Assembly: GCA_012269545.1 (NCBI GenBank)
Contig: JAAXKB010000037.1
Coordinates: 21,764-85,763, forward strand
Direction: 5' to 3'
Source: Gammaproteobacteria bacterium
GTDB taxonomy: Bacteria > Pseudomonadota > Gammaproteobacteria > Pseudomonadales > Azotimanducaceae
DNA length: 64,000 nucleotides
A program made the translations under genes and the position numbers. Of this stretch, positions 43,277 to 52,695 are shown in pieces. Below the pieces are notes generated by a model. That model ran no database searches. It worked only from the letters and a program-made list of their open reading frames with translations, and was not told the origin of the DNA. Position 1 is the first letter of the stretch. Every line of letters begins with the position of its first letter.

Positions 43277-44173
43277 CTACCGGTCTGGAGCCTGTTCAGC
43301 CTGAGACTCGGCGCTGGCCAGCTGAGACAAAATCATGCCGAGCAACATCAGGCCGCATCCAGTCAACTGACGAGCACTCAACCACTCGTCCAGAATGAGA
43401 TACCCGCCGAGGGCGCCAAACACAGCCTCTAGACTGAGAATGATGCCTGCGTGCACTGGGTTGGCCTGAACCTGAGCAATCACCTGCAGGGTGTAAGCCA
43501 CACCCACGGTGATAACACCCGCGTAGATCAGGGTTGGCCCTGCTGCCATCAGCTGATCAACCGTCGTCGTTTCATTACCAAAAGTAAGGGAAACAAAAAT
43601 GCCCAACGCCGCGCAGACCACAAACTGCCCGCAGGCCAACTGCAAGCCCGGCGCGTACTTCGTGAAGTGATCGATCGCCAGTATGTGCAATGCCCAAATT
43701 GAAGCACCCGCTAGCTGCAGCAAGTCGCCATAAGCCATTTGGTATTGATCATCCACCCCGAGAAGATACAAACCCAGAGCCGCGACCAAACAGCCAACCC
43801 AAGTAATCAAGCCCGTCGCCATACCCAGCATCAAACCGAAGATTGGCACAAAGATCATGTACATCCCGGTGATAAAGCCGGCATTCGAGGCGGTGGTATA
43901 CAGCAAGCCCACCTGCTGGAAGGACGAGGCGACGAACAAAATCGTGCCTAAGACACAGGAAGCGAAGAGCAGGTAACCGCGGCTTGAGCCTTGTTGAGAC
44001 TGCCGCTGGCGGCGCTGCAGGTACCAGATGACGGGCACCAAACTCAGCGCGCCGAGCAAAAAACGAGCGCCGATAAAGGCAAAAGGACCGAGGTAGTCCA
44101 TGCCCAATACCTGAGCGACGAATCCAAAACCCCAGATTGCTGCGGTGAGCAGCAGTAATAGATTCGCGGTCAT
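43277..44173 (-). CDS. EamA/DMT-family transporter
   Basis: The 298-residue protein has ten hydrophobic segments in two EamA repeats. The first starts LLLLLTAAIWGFGFVAQVLGMDYLGPFAFIGARFLLG, and the second starts near residue 150 (GDLLQLAGASIWALHILAIDHFTKYAPG). The C-terminal half has NPVHAGIILSLEAVFGALGGYLILDEWLSARQLTGCGLMLLGM. These exporters move metabolites such as amino acids or nucleosides; the substrate is unknown. It is convergent with the selenoprotein gene, 7 bp apart. Confidence 0.9.
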   Translation of the reverse strand: MTANLLLLLTAAIWGFGFVAQVLGMDYLGPFAFIGARFLLGALSLVPVIWYLQRRQRQSQQGSSRGYLLFASCVLGTILFVASSFQQVGLLYTTASNAGFITGMYMIFVPIFGLMLGMATGLITWVGCLVAALGLYLLGVDDQYQMAYGDLLQLAGASIWALHILAIDHFTKYAPGLQLACGQFVVCAALGIFVSLTFGNETTTVDQLMAAGPTLIYAGVITVGVAYTLQVIAQVQANPVHAGIILSLEAVFGALGGYLILDEWLSARQLTGCGLMLLGMILSQLASAESQAEQAPDR

Positions 44174-44239
44174 ACTTTGGATCCATCAGTGTCCGTCAGG
44201 GCAGACGTTTGTTGTTCTCATCCGACAGCGATCAAGGGG

Positions 44240-44998
44240 TCAGCTAATGCGGCGGACCTGAGGCTTGCTTTGCCAGTCACCCTTTGGCGATTCACAAGCG
44301 GCACCCGCGTAGTGTACCGATATGGCTCGGCGAAAAGTATCGGTTCGATTGCGCCCGGACCCGTGTATCAGCAACGGATGGAACAATAATGTGTCTCCGG
44401 GCTGCATCTCAACATGCATTCGGCGCTCAATGTCCGCGTCCTCAACGGCAAAAAAGCCGTGATTCAAATAATCCCAGTCTGGCGTGCCGTGGCTGAGCAC
44501 GCCTGACCTGTGAGAACCGGGTATCACCGCTAAGCAGCCGTTGTCTCGGGACGTTGGCAGAATCGCTGTCCATGTGGCGACGATCGAAGATACCGGACGC
44601 ATACTGAAATACCTTACGTCTTGGTGCATTGGATGCTTACCGTCAACCTTGGGCGGTTTATTGAACACGTTGCTGGTCAGACTAAATATCTGGGCGCCGA
44701 TCAGGCTCTGAACGCAACTGACAACCTCCGGGTGAGCTGCGAAGCCATTGAGCACCGGGTCATCTTCCAGACAAAAGAGTTTGTTCACGCCATGCAGCGG
44801 AGTCTCAGGCTCGACAACGCCTTTGACAACCATGACGTCGCGCATGATCTTCATAGCGCCCCTGCAGGGCTCGGCACCATCAACGATATCGAGAAAGCGT
44901 TGATTGAATCGGTCCAGAGCCTCGGCGCCGATCAGAGCCGGTAACAGCAGGAACCCATCACGATGGTATTGTTGAATTTGATCTTTCGTGAGCGCCAC
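44240..44998 (-). CDS. phytanoyl-CoA dioxygenase (PhyH)-family protein
   Basis: This 252-residue Fe(II)/2-oxoglutarate-dependent oxygenase shows IQQYHRDGFLLLPALIGAEAL at the start and the iron ligands in MHQDVRYFSM (H-x-D), with the distal His in FHPLLIHGSGRN. LAVIPGSHRSG and MQPGDTLLFHPLLIHGSG are typical PhyH motifs. Translation begins at GTG 44998 with GAGGAG upstream. Substrates in the family range from phytanoyl-CoA to halogenation targets and ectoine, so none is assigned. It sits 147 bp upstream of the 3' end of the nqr operon. Confidence 0.88.
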   Translation of the reverse strand: MALTKDQIQQYHRDGFLLLPALIGAEALDRFNQRFLDIVDGAEPCRGAMKIMRDVMVVKGVVEPETPLHGVNKLFCLEDDPVLNGFAAHPEVVSCVQSLIGAQIFSLTSNVFNKPPKVDGKHPMHQDVRYFSMRPVSSIVATWTAILPTSRDNGCLAVIPGSHRSGVLSHGTPDWDYLNHGFFAVEDADIERRMHVEMQPGDTLLFHPLLIHGSGRNRTDTFRRAISVHYAGAACESPKGDWQSKPQVRRIS

Positions 44999-45088
44999 AC
45001 CACTCTCCTCGTCCCCATGACCCCTAATCTGCGTTGCCTGAGGATGTGATGCAAGCTGGTGGGCGCAAAAATGATGAGAAAAACAGGC

Positions 45089-45117
45089 AAAAAAAAGCCG
45101 CGATATACTCGCGGCTT
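45089..45117 (-). terminator. rho-independent terminator of the nqr operon
   Basis: An 8-bp GC-rich stem (AAGCCGCG at 45095-45102, CGCGGCTT at 45110-45117) with a 7-nt loop is followed on the minus strand by a T-run (the complement of the A-run at 45089-45096). It lies about 30 bp after the nqrF stop. Confidence 0.9.
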
Positions 45118-45145
45118 GCCGACGGCACCTGAGCGGCTCTTGCGG

Positions 45146-46378
45146 TTATCCACCAAAGTCGTCGAAGGCGATGTTCTCTGGCTCTACGCCGAGATCTTCG
45201 AGCATGTTTTGCACAGCCTGAGCCATCATGGGAGGTCCGCACATATAGAACTCGCAGTCTTCGGGGCTGGGGTGATCCTTCAAGTAGTTTTCAAGCACAA
45301 CGTTGTGGATGAAGCCGGTGTAGCCTTCCCAATTGTCTTCTTCCAGCGGGTCTGACAACGCGACGTTGAAGGAGAAGTTTTCATTATTCGCGGCCAGCTC
45401 TTCGAACTCCTCCGTGTAAAACATCTCACGCAGCGATCTCGCACCGTACCAGTAGCTCATCTTGGTCTTCGAGCCTTTGCGCCGCAACTCGTCGAAGATG
45501 TGCGAGCGCAGCGGGGCCATGCCAGCACCGCCGCCGATCCAGATCTTCTCTGCCGGGGTATCCTTGACGAAGAAATCGCCGTACGGGCCAAATACTGTGA
45601 TCTTATCACCGGGTTTAAGATTGGCGACATAGGAAGTCATGGCGCCGGGTGGCAGATGATCCATACGTGGCGGCGGAGGCGATACACGGATGTTAAACTT
45701 CAAAATGCCGCGCTCTTCCGGGTAGTTCGCCATAGAGTAAGCACGAATCGTCGTCTCGTTGACTTCCGACTTTAGATCCCAAAAGTTAAACTTGTCCCAG
45801 TCCTCTCGATACTCTTCCTGAACATCAATGCTGCTCCAGTCCATTTTGTAGGGCGGGATTTCTAGCTGCACGTAGCCGCCGGCACGGAACGCGACATCTG
45901 CGCCTTCGGGGAGTTTTAGGTTCAGTTCTTTAATCATGGAAGCTACGTTGGGATTATCAATGACTTCACACTCCCAGCGCTGCACGCCCAGGGCATCATC
46001 AGGCACCTCAATCTTCATGTCTTGCTTGACCGCTACCTGACAGGATAGGCGCCAGCTTTCATTCACTTCGCCGCGGTTGAAGTGCCCTTCCTCTGTGGCC
46101 AGAATGCTGCCGCCTCCCTCGACCACCCGGCACCGGCATTGCGCGCAAGTACCGCCACCACCGCAGGCGCTAGCCAGAAATATACCCTTGGAAGCCAGCG
46201 TACCCAGCAACTTACCGCCAGCAGGCACCTCGATCGACTTGTCTGGATCATCATTGATTAAAATCGTGACATTACCGGCGCTCACCAGTTTGGATCGGGC
46301 AAACAAGATCACCCCAACCAACGCAAGCACGGTGACGGTGAACATAACGACGCCAAGTAAGACTGTTGAATCAAACAT
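45146..46378 (-). CDS. nqrF: Na+-NQR subunit F, NADH-oxidising flavoprotein
   Basis: The 410-residue subunit feeds electrons from NADH into the pump. One N-terminal helix (about residues 6-27) anchors it. A 2Fe-2S domain has [10 protein letters not shown] with the fourth Cys in RLSCQVAV. The FAD domain carries [13 protein letters not shown], and the NAD domain has [14 protein letters not shown] and [11 protein letters not shown], ending FDDFGG as in other NqrF. It is the last gene of nqrABCDEF and is followed by a terminator. Confidence 0.96.
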   Translation of the reverse strand: MFDSTVLLGVVMFTVTVLALVGVILFARSKLVSAGNVTILINDDPDKSIEVPAGGKLLGTLASKGIFLASACGGGGTCAQCRCRVVEGGGSILATEEGHFNRGEVNESWRLSCQVAVKQDMKIEVPDDALGVQRWECEVIDNPNVASMIKELNLKLPEGADVAFRAGGYVQLEIPPYKMDWSSIDVQEEYREDWDKFNFWDLKSEVNETTIRAYSMANYPEERGILKFNIRVSPPPPRMDHLPPGAMTSYVANLKPGDKITVFGPYGDFFVKDTPAEKIWIGGGAGMAPLRSHIFDELRRKGSKTKMSYWYGARSLREMFYTEEFEELAANNENFSFNVALSDPLEEDNWEGYTGFIHNVVLENYLKDHPSPEDCEFYMCGPPMMAQAVQNMLEDLGVEPENIAFDDFGG

Positions 46379-46396
46379 GATGGTTCCCAGCTAAAA

Positions 46397-47005
46397 TTAA
46401 ATGTCTATACCGCCGAAGGACATGAAGCACATGCTGATCAGTCCAACGGAAATAAAGGTAATACCCAATCCACGAAGCCCTTCAGGTACATCACTGTACT
46501 TGAGCTTTTCCCGAACGCCCGCCAAAGCGGTGATGGCCAGCGCCCAACCAACGCCGGCGCCTAGTCCAAACACGACGCTTTCGGAGAAGGTTTGATCTTG
46601 GTCAACCATCATCAGCGATGCCCCTAAAATAGCGCAGTTAACGGTAATCAGCGGCAAGAAAACGCCCAAGGCGTTGTACAGAACCGGGACATAACGATCC
46701 AAGACCATTTCCAAAATCTGCACCATGGCGGCGATGACCCCGATGTAGGAAAGCAATCCCAAAAAGCTCAGGTCCACGTCGGGGAACCCTGCCCAAGCCA
46801 GCGCGCCTTCACGCAAGAACAAATTAAAAATCAGATTGTTTACCGGCACGGTAATGGCCAGCACGACGATCACCGCAACACCCAAGCCAAAGGCCGTGGA
46901 GATTTTTTTGGATATTGCGATGAAGGTGCACATTCCTAGAAAGAACGTGAGCGCCATATTTTCGATAAAGACAGCGCGTATAAATATGCCTAGGTAATGT
47001 TCCAC
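46397..47005 (-). CDS. nqrE: Na+-NQR subunit E
   Basis: The 202-residue membrane protein has six hydrophobic segments with the NqrE/RnfA signature [20 protein letters not shown] and [17 protein letters not shown]. Its two Cys-bearing segments (FLGMCTF and VNCAILG) hold the intramembrane 2Fe-2S centre shared with NqrD. It starts at GTG 47005, sharing one base with the nqrD stop (TAGTG), with AAGGAGG upstream. Confidence 0.96.
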   Translation of the reverse strand: MEHYLGIFIRAVFIENMALTFFLGMCTFIAISKKISTAFGLGVAVIVVLAITVPVNNLIFNLFLREGALAWAGFPDVDLSFLGLLSYIGVIAAMVQILEMVLDRYVPVLYNALGVFLPLITVNCAILGASLMMVDQDQTFSESVVFGLGAGVGWALAITALAGVREKLKYSDVPEGLRGLGITFISVGLISMCFMSFGGIDI

Positions 47006-47667
47006 TAGATCGCCTCCTTGTACTGGCCGTTAGGAGCAATCTCGAATTCGGGCTCTTCCACTTGGTCTGTCTTCCAAGACCGGATGGCCCAAATAAACAA
47101 GCCAATGATAAAGAAGGCACTAGGCGCCAGCAGCAACAGGCCATTTGGCACGTACCACCCGCCATTTGCGACAGTGGGAATGATGTCGAAGCCCATCAAG
47201 GTGCCAGAGCCCAGCGGCTCACGCACCAGTGCAACCCCGATCAGTATCACGCTGTAACCCAGCGCATTACCGAACCCATCCAGAGCCGATAGCCACGGCC
47301 CATTCTGCATCGCAAACGCTTCGGCCCGACCCATCACGATGCAATTCGTAATGATCAGGCCCACAAAGACAGAAAGGCTCTTCGAGATATCGTAGGCCAC
47401 CGCCTGTAGCACCTGATCCACAACGATCACCAAGGATGAGATGATGGTCATCTGCACAATAATTCGAATGTTGGTGGGCACTCGATTGCGCACGAGAGAA
47501 ACGGCTAGGTTCGACATGGTGCAAACGAAAATCACCGCCAAACACATCACCAGCGTTGTCGACATATTGATGGTCACGGCCAGCGCGGAACAAATACCCA
47601 GCACCTGCAAGGCAATCGGGTTGTTGTTAAAAATCGGATCAATTAATACTTCTTTCTGTGTCGCCAT
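47005..47667 (-). CDS. nqrD: Na+-NQR subunit D
   Basis: The 220-residue membrane subunit has six hydrophobic segments. [20 protein letters not shown] and [18 protein letters not shown] are the conserved Cys-containing segments that complete the NqrD/E iron-sulfur site, and [18 protein letters not shown] is typical of NqrD. GGGGAAG precedes the ATG. It lies 9 bp after nqrC and shares one base with nqrE. Confidence 0.96.
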   Translation of the reverse strand: MATQKEVLIDPIFNNNPIALQVLGICSALAVTINMSTTLVMCLAVIFVCTMSNLAVSLVRNRVPTNIRIIVQMTIISSLVIVVDQVLQAVAYDISKSLSVFVGLIITNCIVMGRAEAFAMQNGPWLSALDGFGNALGYSVILIGVALVREPLGSGTLMGFDIIPTVANGGWYVPNGLLLLAPSAFFIIGLFIWAIRSWKTDQVEEPEFEIAPNGQYKEAI

Positions 47668-47676
47668 GGTCTTCCC

Positions 47677-48486
47677 CTACCCCTGCGCCAAGCCGTTTGA
47701 TCTCAGACGCTTCAGATAAGCACCAAAGCCGTCATCGCCCGTCCAGTAATTCACCATGTTCTCAACGCCCTTCGTTGTGAACGTTGCGCCTGACAGAGCA
47801 TCTACTTCATAGCTGGCCGCAGGGTTGGAGCTGGCAGAACGCTGCTTGACCAACTTCACCTGCGGCTGGCCCATGTCATTGAACAGTCGCACGCCCTGCC
47901 ATGACGCCTTCCATTTGCTGTTGTCCACTTCACCGCCCAATCCGGGGGTTTCCTTGTGCTGATAAAAGCCGAGGCCCGCAATCGTGATCAGGTCGCCGTC
48001 CAGAGCCAAGTAGCCGTATAACGTGCCCCACAGACCGTAGCCTCGAACGGGCATGACCACTTTCTCAATGCCAGAGGCAGTTGCCTTGAGGTAGACCAAG
48101 GAAACATTTTCTCTGCGGCGCAACGTCGCGATATCTTCATCTGGCGACAGCGCAATCGACGTAGCTGAATCCTTCGCTGCCCGAATGGGATCGTAAGTCA
48201 CCACATCAATCTCGTCGACGTACTCGCCAGTCTGGAGATCCACTGCCCGCACCGTAAATTCGGCGAACAGCTCTTCAATTGAGCGTCCGTCCGCTGAGAC
48301 GTCTCGATCTGCTGGCAGCATACCCGCCGCACGCAGAATGTTCTTTTTCTGGTCCAGTTCCTTATTGAGTTGCTGAATGGGCTTCAGCGCCACCGACATA
48401 GAAGACACCACGATGGAGCACACGAGGCATAAAAGTATGGCAATGAGGAAGGTATTCGCCAAACTGTCCTTGTTTAAATTAGCCAC
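47677..48486 (-). CDS. nqrC: Na+-NQR subunit C, covalent-FMN protein
   Basis: The 269-residue subunit has one N-terminal helix (LANTFLIAILLCLVCSIVVSSMSVAL) and a periplasmic FMN domain. FMN is bound through a phosphodiester to the Thr of VDALSGATFTTKGVENM. The frame starts at GTG 48486 (VANLNKDSL), which overlaps the end of nqrB by 8 bp. The upstream part of the open frame is not NqrC sequence. Confidence 0.95.
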   Translation of the reverse strand: MANLNKDSLANTFLIAILLCLVCSIVVSSMSVALKPIQQLNKELDQKKNILRAAGMLPADRDVSADGRSIEELFAEFTVRAVDLQTGEYVDEIDVVTYDPIRAAKDSATSIALSPDEDIATLRRRENVSLVYLKATASGIEKVVMPVRGYGLWGTLYGYLALDGDLITIAGLGFYQHKETPGLGGEVDNSKWKASWQGVRLFNDMGQPQVKLVKQRSASSNPAASYEVDALSGATFTTKGVENMVNYWTGDDGFGAYLKRLRSNGLAQG

Positions 48487-49663
48487 GGGCAAGTCTCCGC
48501 TTGATGTTGGATTGCATGACGAAGTGATCGAGCAACGGCGCAAACAAATTGCCGAATAAGATGGCAAGCATCATCCCCTCAGGAAACGCTGGGTTGACCA
48601 CGCGAATCAGTACACACATAAAGCCGATCAAGATGCCGTAAAACCAGCGCCCGTTGTCCGTCATGGCCGCAGAGACGGGATCTGTCGCCATAAAGACCGC
48701 TCCAAAGGCGAATCCACCCAGCACCAGATGCCAGTAAAAAGGCATCGAAAACATCGGATTCGTCGAAGGCAGCAGATTAAACAGCGACGATGTCAAAACC
48801 ATACCGAGGAGGACACCCGCCATGACGCGCCAAGACGCGATACGGGACATGCACAAGAGCGCACCGGCAATCAAAATAGCCAGTGTAGAGGTCTCGCCAA
48901 CGGATCCGGGCATGTTGCCGATGAAGGCGGATATCCAGTCCACGCCGTATGGCAGGTCCGATGCAGCGTTACCCAGAGGGGTTGCCTGAGTCCAGCCGTC
49001 AACGGCAACCCATACCGCATCTCCAGACATCTGGGCGGGGTAAGCAAAATACAAAAAGGCGCGGCCGGTGAGGGCTGGATTCAAGAAGTTCTTGCCTGTG
49101 CCGCCAAATACTTCCTTGGCGATTACGACACCAAACGCCACGCCAACAGCAGCCATCCACAGCGGGATGGAAGGTGGCAGTGTTAGCGTAAATAGAATCG
49201 ATGTAACGAAGTACCCCTCGTTGACTTCATGCCCGCGCTTTGATGCGAACCAGATTTCGAACACGATGCCGGCCACGAAAACGGTGATGTATAGCGGTAA
49301 GAAGTAAGCCAACCCATGGATAAGGCAGTCCCATACGCTGTTTGGATCAAAACCGACGAGGCCATTGAGGAATACACCGCGCCAGTTGTCTACGCTGGTG
49401 AGGCCCAAGGCCTGCATCGCTTCGTTCGCGTTTAATCCAATGAAGTAGCTGCCGACAAATACAGGAATGAAAGCACACAGCCATACCGTGATCATGACTC
49501 GTTTCAGGTTCAAACCATCACGAACATGTGATGCCCCAGCCGTAGTGCTGGATGGCGTATACAAGGCGGTATCTATGGCTTCATAGGCAGGGTACAGCGC
49601 TTCAAACTTGCCCCCCTTCTCAAAGGAAGGCGCAATATCGTCGAGGAACGATCTCAAACTCAT
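48479..49663 (-). CDS. nqrB: Na+-NQR subunit B, Na+-translocating membrane subunit
   Basis: The 394-residue subunit has about ten helices and provides the Na+ channel, riboflavin and a covalent FMN. Recognisable parts are MSLRSFLDDIAPSFEKGGKFE, the FMN-attachment Thr in NMPGSVGETSTLAILIAGALL, and GGTGKNFLNPALTGRAFLYFAYP. A GAGGG site precedes ATG 49663; a start seven codons upstream is possible but overlaps nqrA. It follows nqrA by 4 bp. Confidence 0.96.
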   Translation of the reverse strand: MSLRSFLDDIAPSFEKGGKFEALYPAYEAIDTALYTPSSTTAGASHVRDGLNLKRVMITVWLCAFIPVFVGSYFIGLNANEAMQALGLTSVDNWRGVFLNGLVGFDPNSVWDCLIHGLAYFLPLYITVFVAGIVFEIWFASKRGHEVNEGYFVTSILFTLTLPPSIPLWMAAVGVAFGVVIAKEVFGGTGKNFLNPALTGRAFLYFAYPAQMSGDAVWVAVDGWTQATPLGNAASDLPYGVDWISAFIGNMPGSVGETSTLAILIAGALLCMSRIASWRVMAGVLLGMVLTSSLFNLLPSTNPMFSMPFYWHLVLGGFAFGAVFMATDPVSAAMTDNGRWFYGILIGFMCVLIRVVNPAFPEGMMLAILFGNLFAPLLDHFVMQSNIKRRLARG

Positions 49664-49667
49664 CAAA

Positions 49668-51011
49668 TTAACCCTCTTTCTCAATTTGTGTCAGCAAGTC
49701 GCGCAGGACCGGTCCGAATTCATATTTACCGGGGCAGGCGTAGGTGCACAACGCCACATCTTCTTCATCCAATTCCAAACAACCCAACTCGATGGCTTTT
49801 TCAACATCGCCGACCAGTAGGCTACGCATCAGCGGTGTGGCAAGGATATCCATAGGAATCACCTCATCGTAGGTGCCAATGGGTACCATGCCCCGCGTGC
49901 TGCCATTCGTCGTCGTCGTAAAGGACACAGATTTTTCACCAACCCATTTGGACAAAAACGCAGGGAATACCGAGTGGATACCCCTGCCGGGCGACAGGTA
50001 ACCGAACAGCTTACGCTCGCGGTCCTCGGGAATAACCGACACTTGGTTGTGGTAGCGGCCCAAGTAGGCTTTTTGACCTCGGGCCATGTGCCCGGCCAGT
50101 ACCGATCCAGAGATAACGCGTTGCTCACCTTCGACCAATTCGCCAGCGGTCAGTTCGTCCAAGCTAGCGCCAGCGACGGTTCGCAGTAATCGCGGTGCGG
50201 ATACACCCGGGCCACCCAAGGCCACAATGCGCTCACTGAGCACCGAGCCCTGCAAAAACAGGTGCCCTAGGGCGATGACATCTTGATAGCCGATAAACCA
50301 GACCGTTTTGGACGGACTTACCGGGTCAATAAAGTGGATGTGCGTGCCCGGCAGACCCGCAGGATGAGGACCTTCAAAGACATGACTGGTGACGCCGGCT
50401 TGATCAGATGCCTGCAGCGCGCTCGATCCGTCTTGACATAGATGAACGGCGCCATCGGTTAGGCGCCCCAAAACTGTCAAGCCCGCTGAAAATTCCGCTT
50501 CTCGGGCGGCAATAATCGGTTTTGGATCAGCGGCCAGCGGATTGGAATCCATGGCAGTTACAAAAATCGAGTTGGGTGTGCTTTCTGGAGCTGGGACTCT
50601 GGAGAATGGTCGGGTACGCAGCGCCGTCCACGCGCCACTTTGCAGCATTTGCGACACAACCGCCTGTCTGTCTAACGATGCCAGTGCCGCCGCGTCGTGG
50701 GACTGGAACGTTTCGGCATCATCACCGGCGATATCAATAACGATACTAATGAAGGCGCGCTTGGCGCCGCGGTTGATGCTGGCAATGGTGCCGGCTACCG
50801 GTGAAGTGTAGACCACTCCGGCGGTCTTTTTATCTGAAAAGAGAATCTGTCCCTGCGTCACGGTCTCGCCTACAGCGACCCTCATCGTAGGCTTCATTCC
50901 GGGATAATCGTCGCCCAAAATAGCAACGCTTCGAACCATTTTAGAATCGTCGATCTCTAAGGCTGGCGAACCAGCGATCGGCAGGTTCATCCCTTTCTTA
51001 ATCTTAAACAT
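49668..51011 (-). CDS. nqrA: Na+-NQR subunit A
   Basis: This 447-residue cytosolic-side subunit binds ubiquinone at the membrane surface. ATG 51011 (MFKIKKGMNLPIAGSPALEID) gives the family N-terminus. SVAILGDDYPGMKPTMRVAVGETV, the VTAMDSNPLAADP block, GTHIHFIDPVSPSKTVWFIGYQDVIALG and the C-terminal CLELDEEDVALCTYACPGKYEFGPVLR are diagnostic. It is the first gene of the operon, behind a leader of about 180 nt. Confidence 0.96.
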   Translation of the reverse strand: MFKIKKGMNLPIAGSPALEIDDSKMVRSVAILGDDYPGMKPTMRVAVGETVTQGQILFSDKKTAGVVYTSPVAGTIASINRGAKRAFISIVIDIAGDDAETFQSHDAAALASLDRQAVVSQMLQSGAWTALRTRPFSRVPAPESTPNSIFVTAMDSNPLAADPKPIIAAREAEFSAGLTVLGRLTDGAVHLCQDGSSALQASDQAGVTSHVFEGPHPAGLPGTHIHFIDPVSPSKTVWFIGYQDVIALGHLFLQGSVLSERIVALGGPGVSAPRLLRTVAGASLDELTAGELVEGEQRVISGSVLAGHMARGQKAYLGRYHNQVSVIPEDRERKLFGYLSPGRGIHSVFPAFLSKWVGEKSVSFTTTTNGSTRGMVPIGTYDEVIPMDILATPLMRSLLVGDVEKAIELGCLELDEEDVALCTYACPGKYEFGPVLRDLLTQIEKEG

Positions 51012-51197
51012 ATGATCCCGTCGTTGCCCTCTTACACCGACGCAGCGCATGACGCTTCTGATGCGCCGATCGACACGTCGCCATTCTGTGTTCCATTCCC
51101 CTGATGCGGCATCGAGACGCTCCAACCGCGCTCGACAAGCACTGATAACGGAGCAAGGCCCGGCACTTACAACAGTGACGGCCACGAAGCCGGGAAA

Positions 51198-51226
51198 AGT
51201 ATAGTGGCGCGGCAGGTCAAAGCCAA
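51198..51226 (-). promoter_or_regulatory. candidate sigma-70 promoter of the nqr operon
   Basis: Read on the minus strand, TTGGCT (51226-51221) is followed after a 17-bp spacer by TATACT (51203-51198). This would start transcription near 51190, leaving a leader of about 180 nt before nqrA. The rest of the 381-bp gap (51012-51392) shows no gene and no clear lpxC terminator. Confidence 0.5.
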
Positions 51227-51392
51227 CGGCCTAGAGGGCTGTTTATGAGGATTTGGTGCGAATTATTGCTAATGGGGCTTGGACAAGACCTGTCAAGGTG
51301 CATTGACTAAGAGACTTGAAAAGGGGGACACCAGCGACGGCGCATTGAACCCGAATACGTTCGGTTTCGGCCGCGGCCTAATCAGAGAACGA

Positions 51393-52358
51393 TCAGCGTG
51401 CAGCGCCGCCTGCGGCCGTGTGCAGAATCGGTACGCCGGCGCCACTCTCGGCCCCGGCTGTCAGCGTCACGACCTCCCACGCATCGTCACAGCGCAGAAT
51501 CGCGTGTGCCAACTTATTATTCAGCGCATGGCCAGATTTGTAGCCCGTAAAAGCACCCAAGATTGGCCTGCCAAGCAAATACAGATCACCGATCGCGTCC
51601 AGCAGCTTGTGCTTCACAAATTCGTCTTCGTATCGCAACCCACCTTCGTTCAGCACGCCTTCTTCTGATAGGCCTACCGCATTGTCCAAACTCGAACCCA
51701 AACACTTTTGAATGGATTGGGCATAAGCAAGTTCTTTTTCCAGACCGAACGAGCGAGCACCGCTCACCTGTTCGATATAGGAGGTGCGGGCAAAGTCCAT
51801 TTCAACGTATTTGGGGAAGGGGTCGTACACGGGGTGATTGGCGACAAAAGTGTACCCCGCCTTGAAGCCGTTGAAGGGCGAGATCGAGGCAATCGCATCT
51901 TCTTGGCTTACGGAAATTTCTCGAGTGATGCGGATAAACTGACGAGCTTGTTCTTGTTCAACGACCCCGACGCTTTCAACCATATCGATAAAGGGAGCGG
52001 CACTGCCGTCCATAATCGGCACTTCTTCAGCGGACAGTTCGATGATCAGGTTATCAATGCCCAAACCCCACAGGGCTGACATCAAATGCTCGACGGTAGA
52101 AACACTCACACCGCCGTCTGCCACACTGGTTGCCAACGTTGTATCGGAAACGTTTTCCGCACTGGCTTGGATAGGTTCGGCGCCTTTGATGTCCGTGCGA
52201 AGAAATTGTATCCCTGAATCTGCAACCGCAGGACGCAAGGCAATGCGTACTTTCTCCCCTGAGTGAACCCCGATACCGATGCCGTAGACGGCTTCGCGAA
52301 TCGTTCGCTGCTTCAGGGAGCGGGGTTTCGATCGTGGATGTTTCGGCGGATGATTCAT
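51393..52358 (-). CDS. lpxC: UDP-3-O-acyl-N-acetylglucosamine deacetylase (lipid A synthesis)
   Basis: LpxC carries out the committed, zinc-dependent step of lipid A synthesis. The 321-residue protein has about 14 extra N-terminal residues before the usual LKQRTIREAVYGIGIGVHSG. Zinc ligands are His91 (VSTVEHLMSAL), and His250 and Asp254 (EFVKHKLLDAIGDLYL); the catalytic Glu90 and IMDGSAAPF are kept. It is not behind ftsZ as in most gammaproteobacteria, but between nqr and dusA, divergent from the latter. Confidence 0.95.
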   Translation of the reverse strand: MNHPPKHPRSKPRSLKQRTIREAVYGIGIGVHSGEKVRIALRPAVADSGIQFLRTDIKGAEPIQASAENVSDTTLATSVADGGVSVSTVEHLMSALWGLGIDNLIIELSAEEVPIMDGSAAPFIDMVESVGVVEQEQARQFIRITREISVSQEDAIASISPFNGFKAGYTFVANHPVYDPFPKYVEMDFARTSYIEQVSGARSFGLEKELAYAQSIQKCLGSSLDNAVGLSEEGVLNEGGLRYEDEFVKHKLLDAIGDLYLLGRPILGAFTGYKSGHALNNKLAHAILRCDDAWEVVTLTAGAESGAGVPILHTAAGGAAR

Positions 52359-52695
52359 GCAGCATTCACACTTGTTGTTTTCGAGACTTTTTGCTCTTCA
52401 GGATCAGCATCTCAACCCCAAAGCCCGGCTCACCGCTGAGCGATGACGATGAGCAACAGCAAAAATGTGACCCTCTGCACATTTATTGACTCTCGCCGGC
52501 GACGGATGGTACACATTCATTCCGTGAAAATGAAGGAAAAGTGGAGGAAAAACTGTATAAAAATGAAACAGAATGTTTCAACGATTTTCAATGACAAACT
52601 GGCAGCCTGCCGAACTCGGCTTTGTTCTATGAGCGTCGAATCATGGATCGTTCGCAGCCAATGTCCTGCTACAATCCATGCTCGCAAATTGGCCC
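52359..52695. other. 337-bp divergent lpxC-dusA control region
   Basis: No conserved protein is seen here. A TACAAT element at 52670-52675 could be the -10 of dusA. It would start transcription just after the ATG at 52678, which favours the later ATG 52696 for dusA. A purine-rich stretch lies at 52528-52565. A promoter for lpxC was not identified with confidence. Confidence 0.4.

Noticed and set aside
51378-51390. Short GC palindrome region after lpxC as a terminator or operator
   Set aside because: It is too short, GC-only, and without a T-run.
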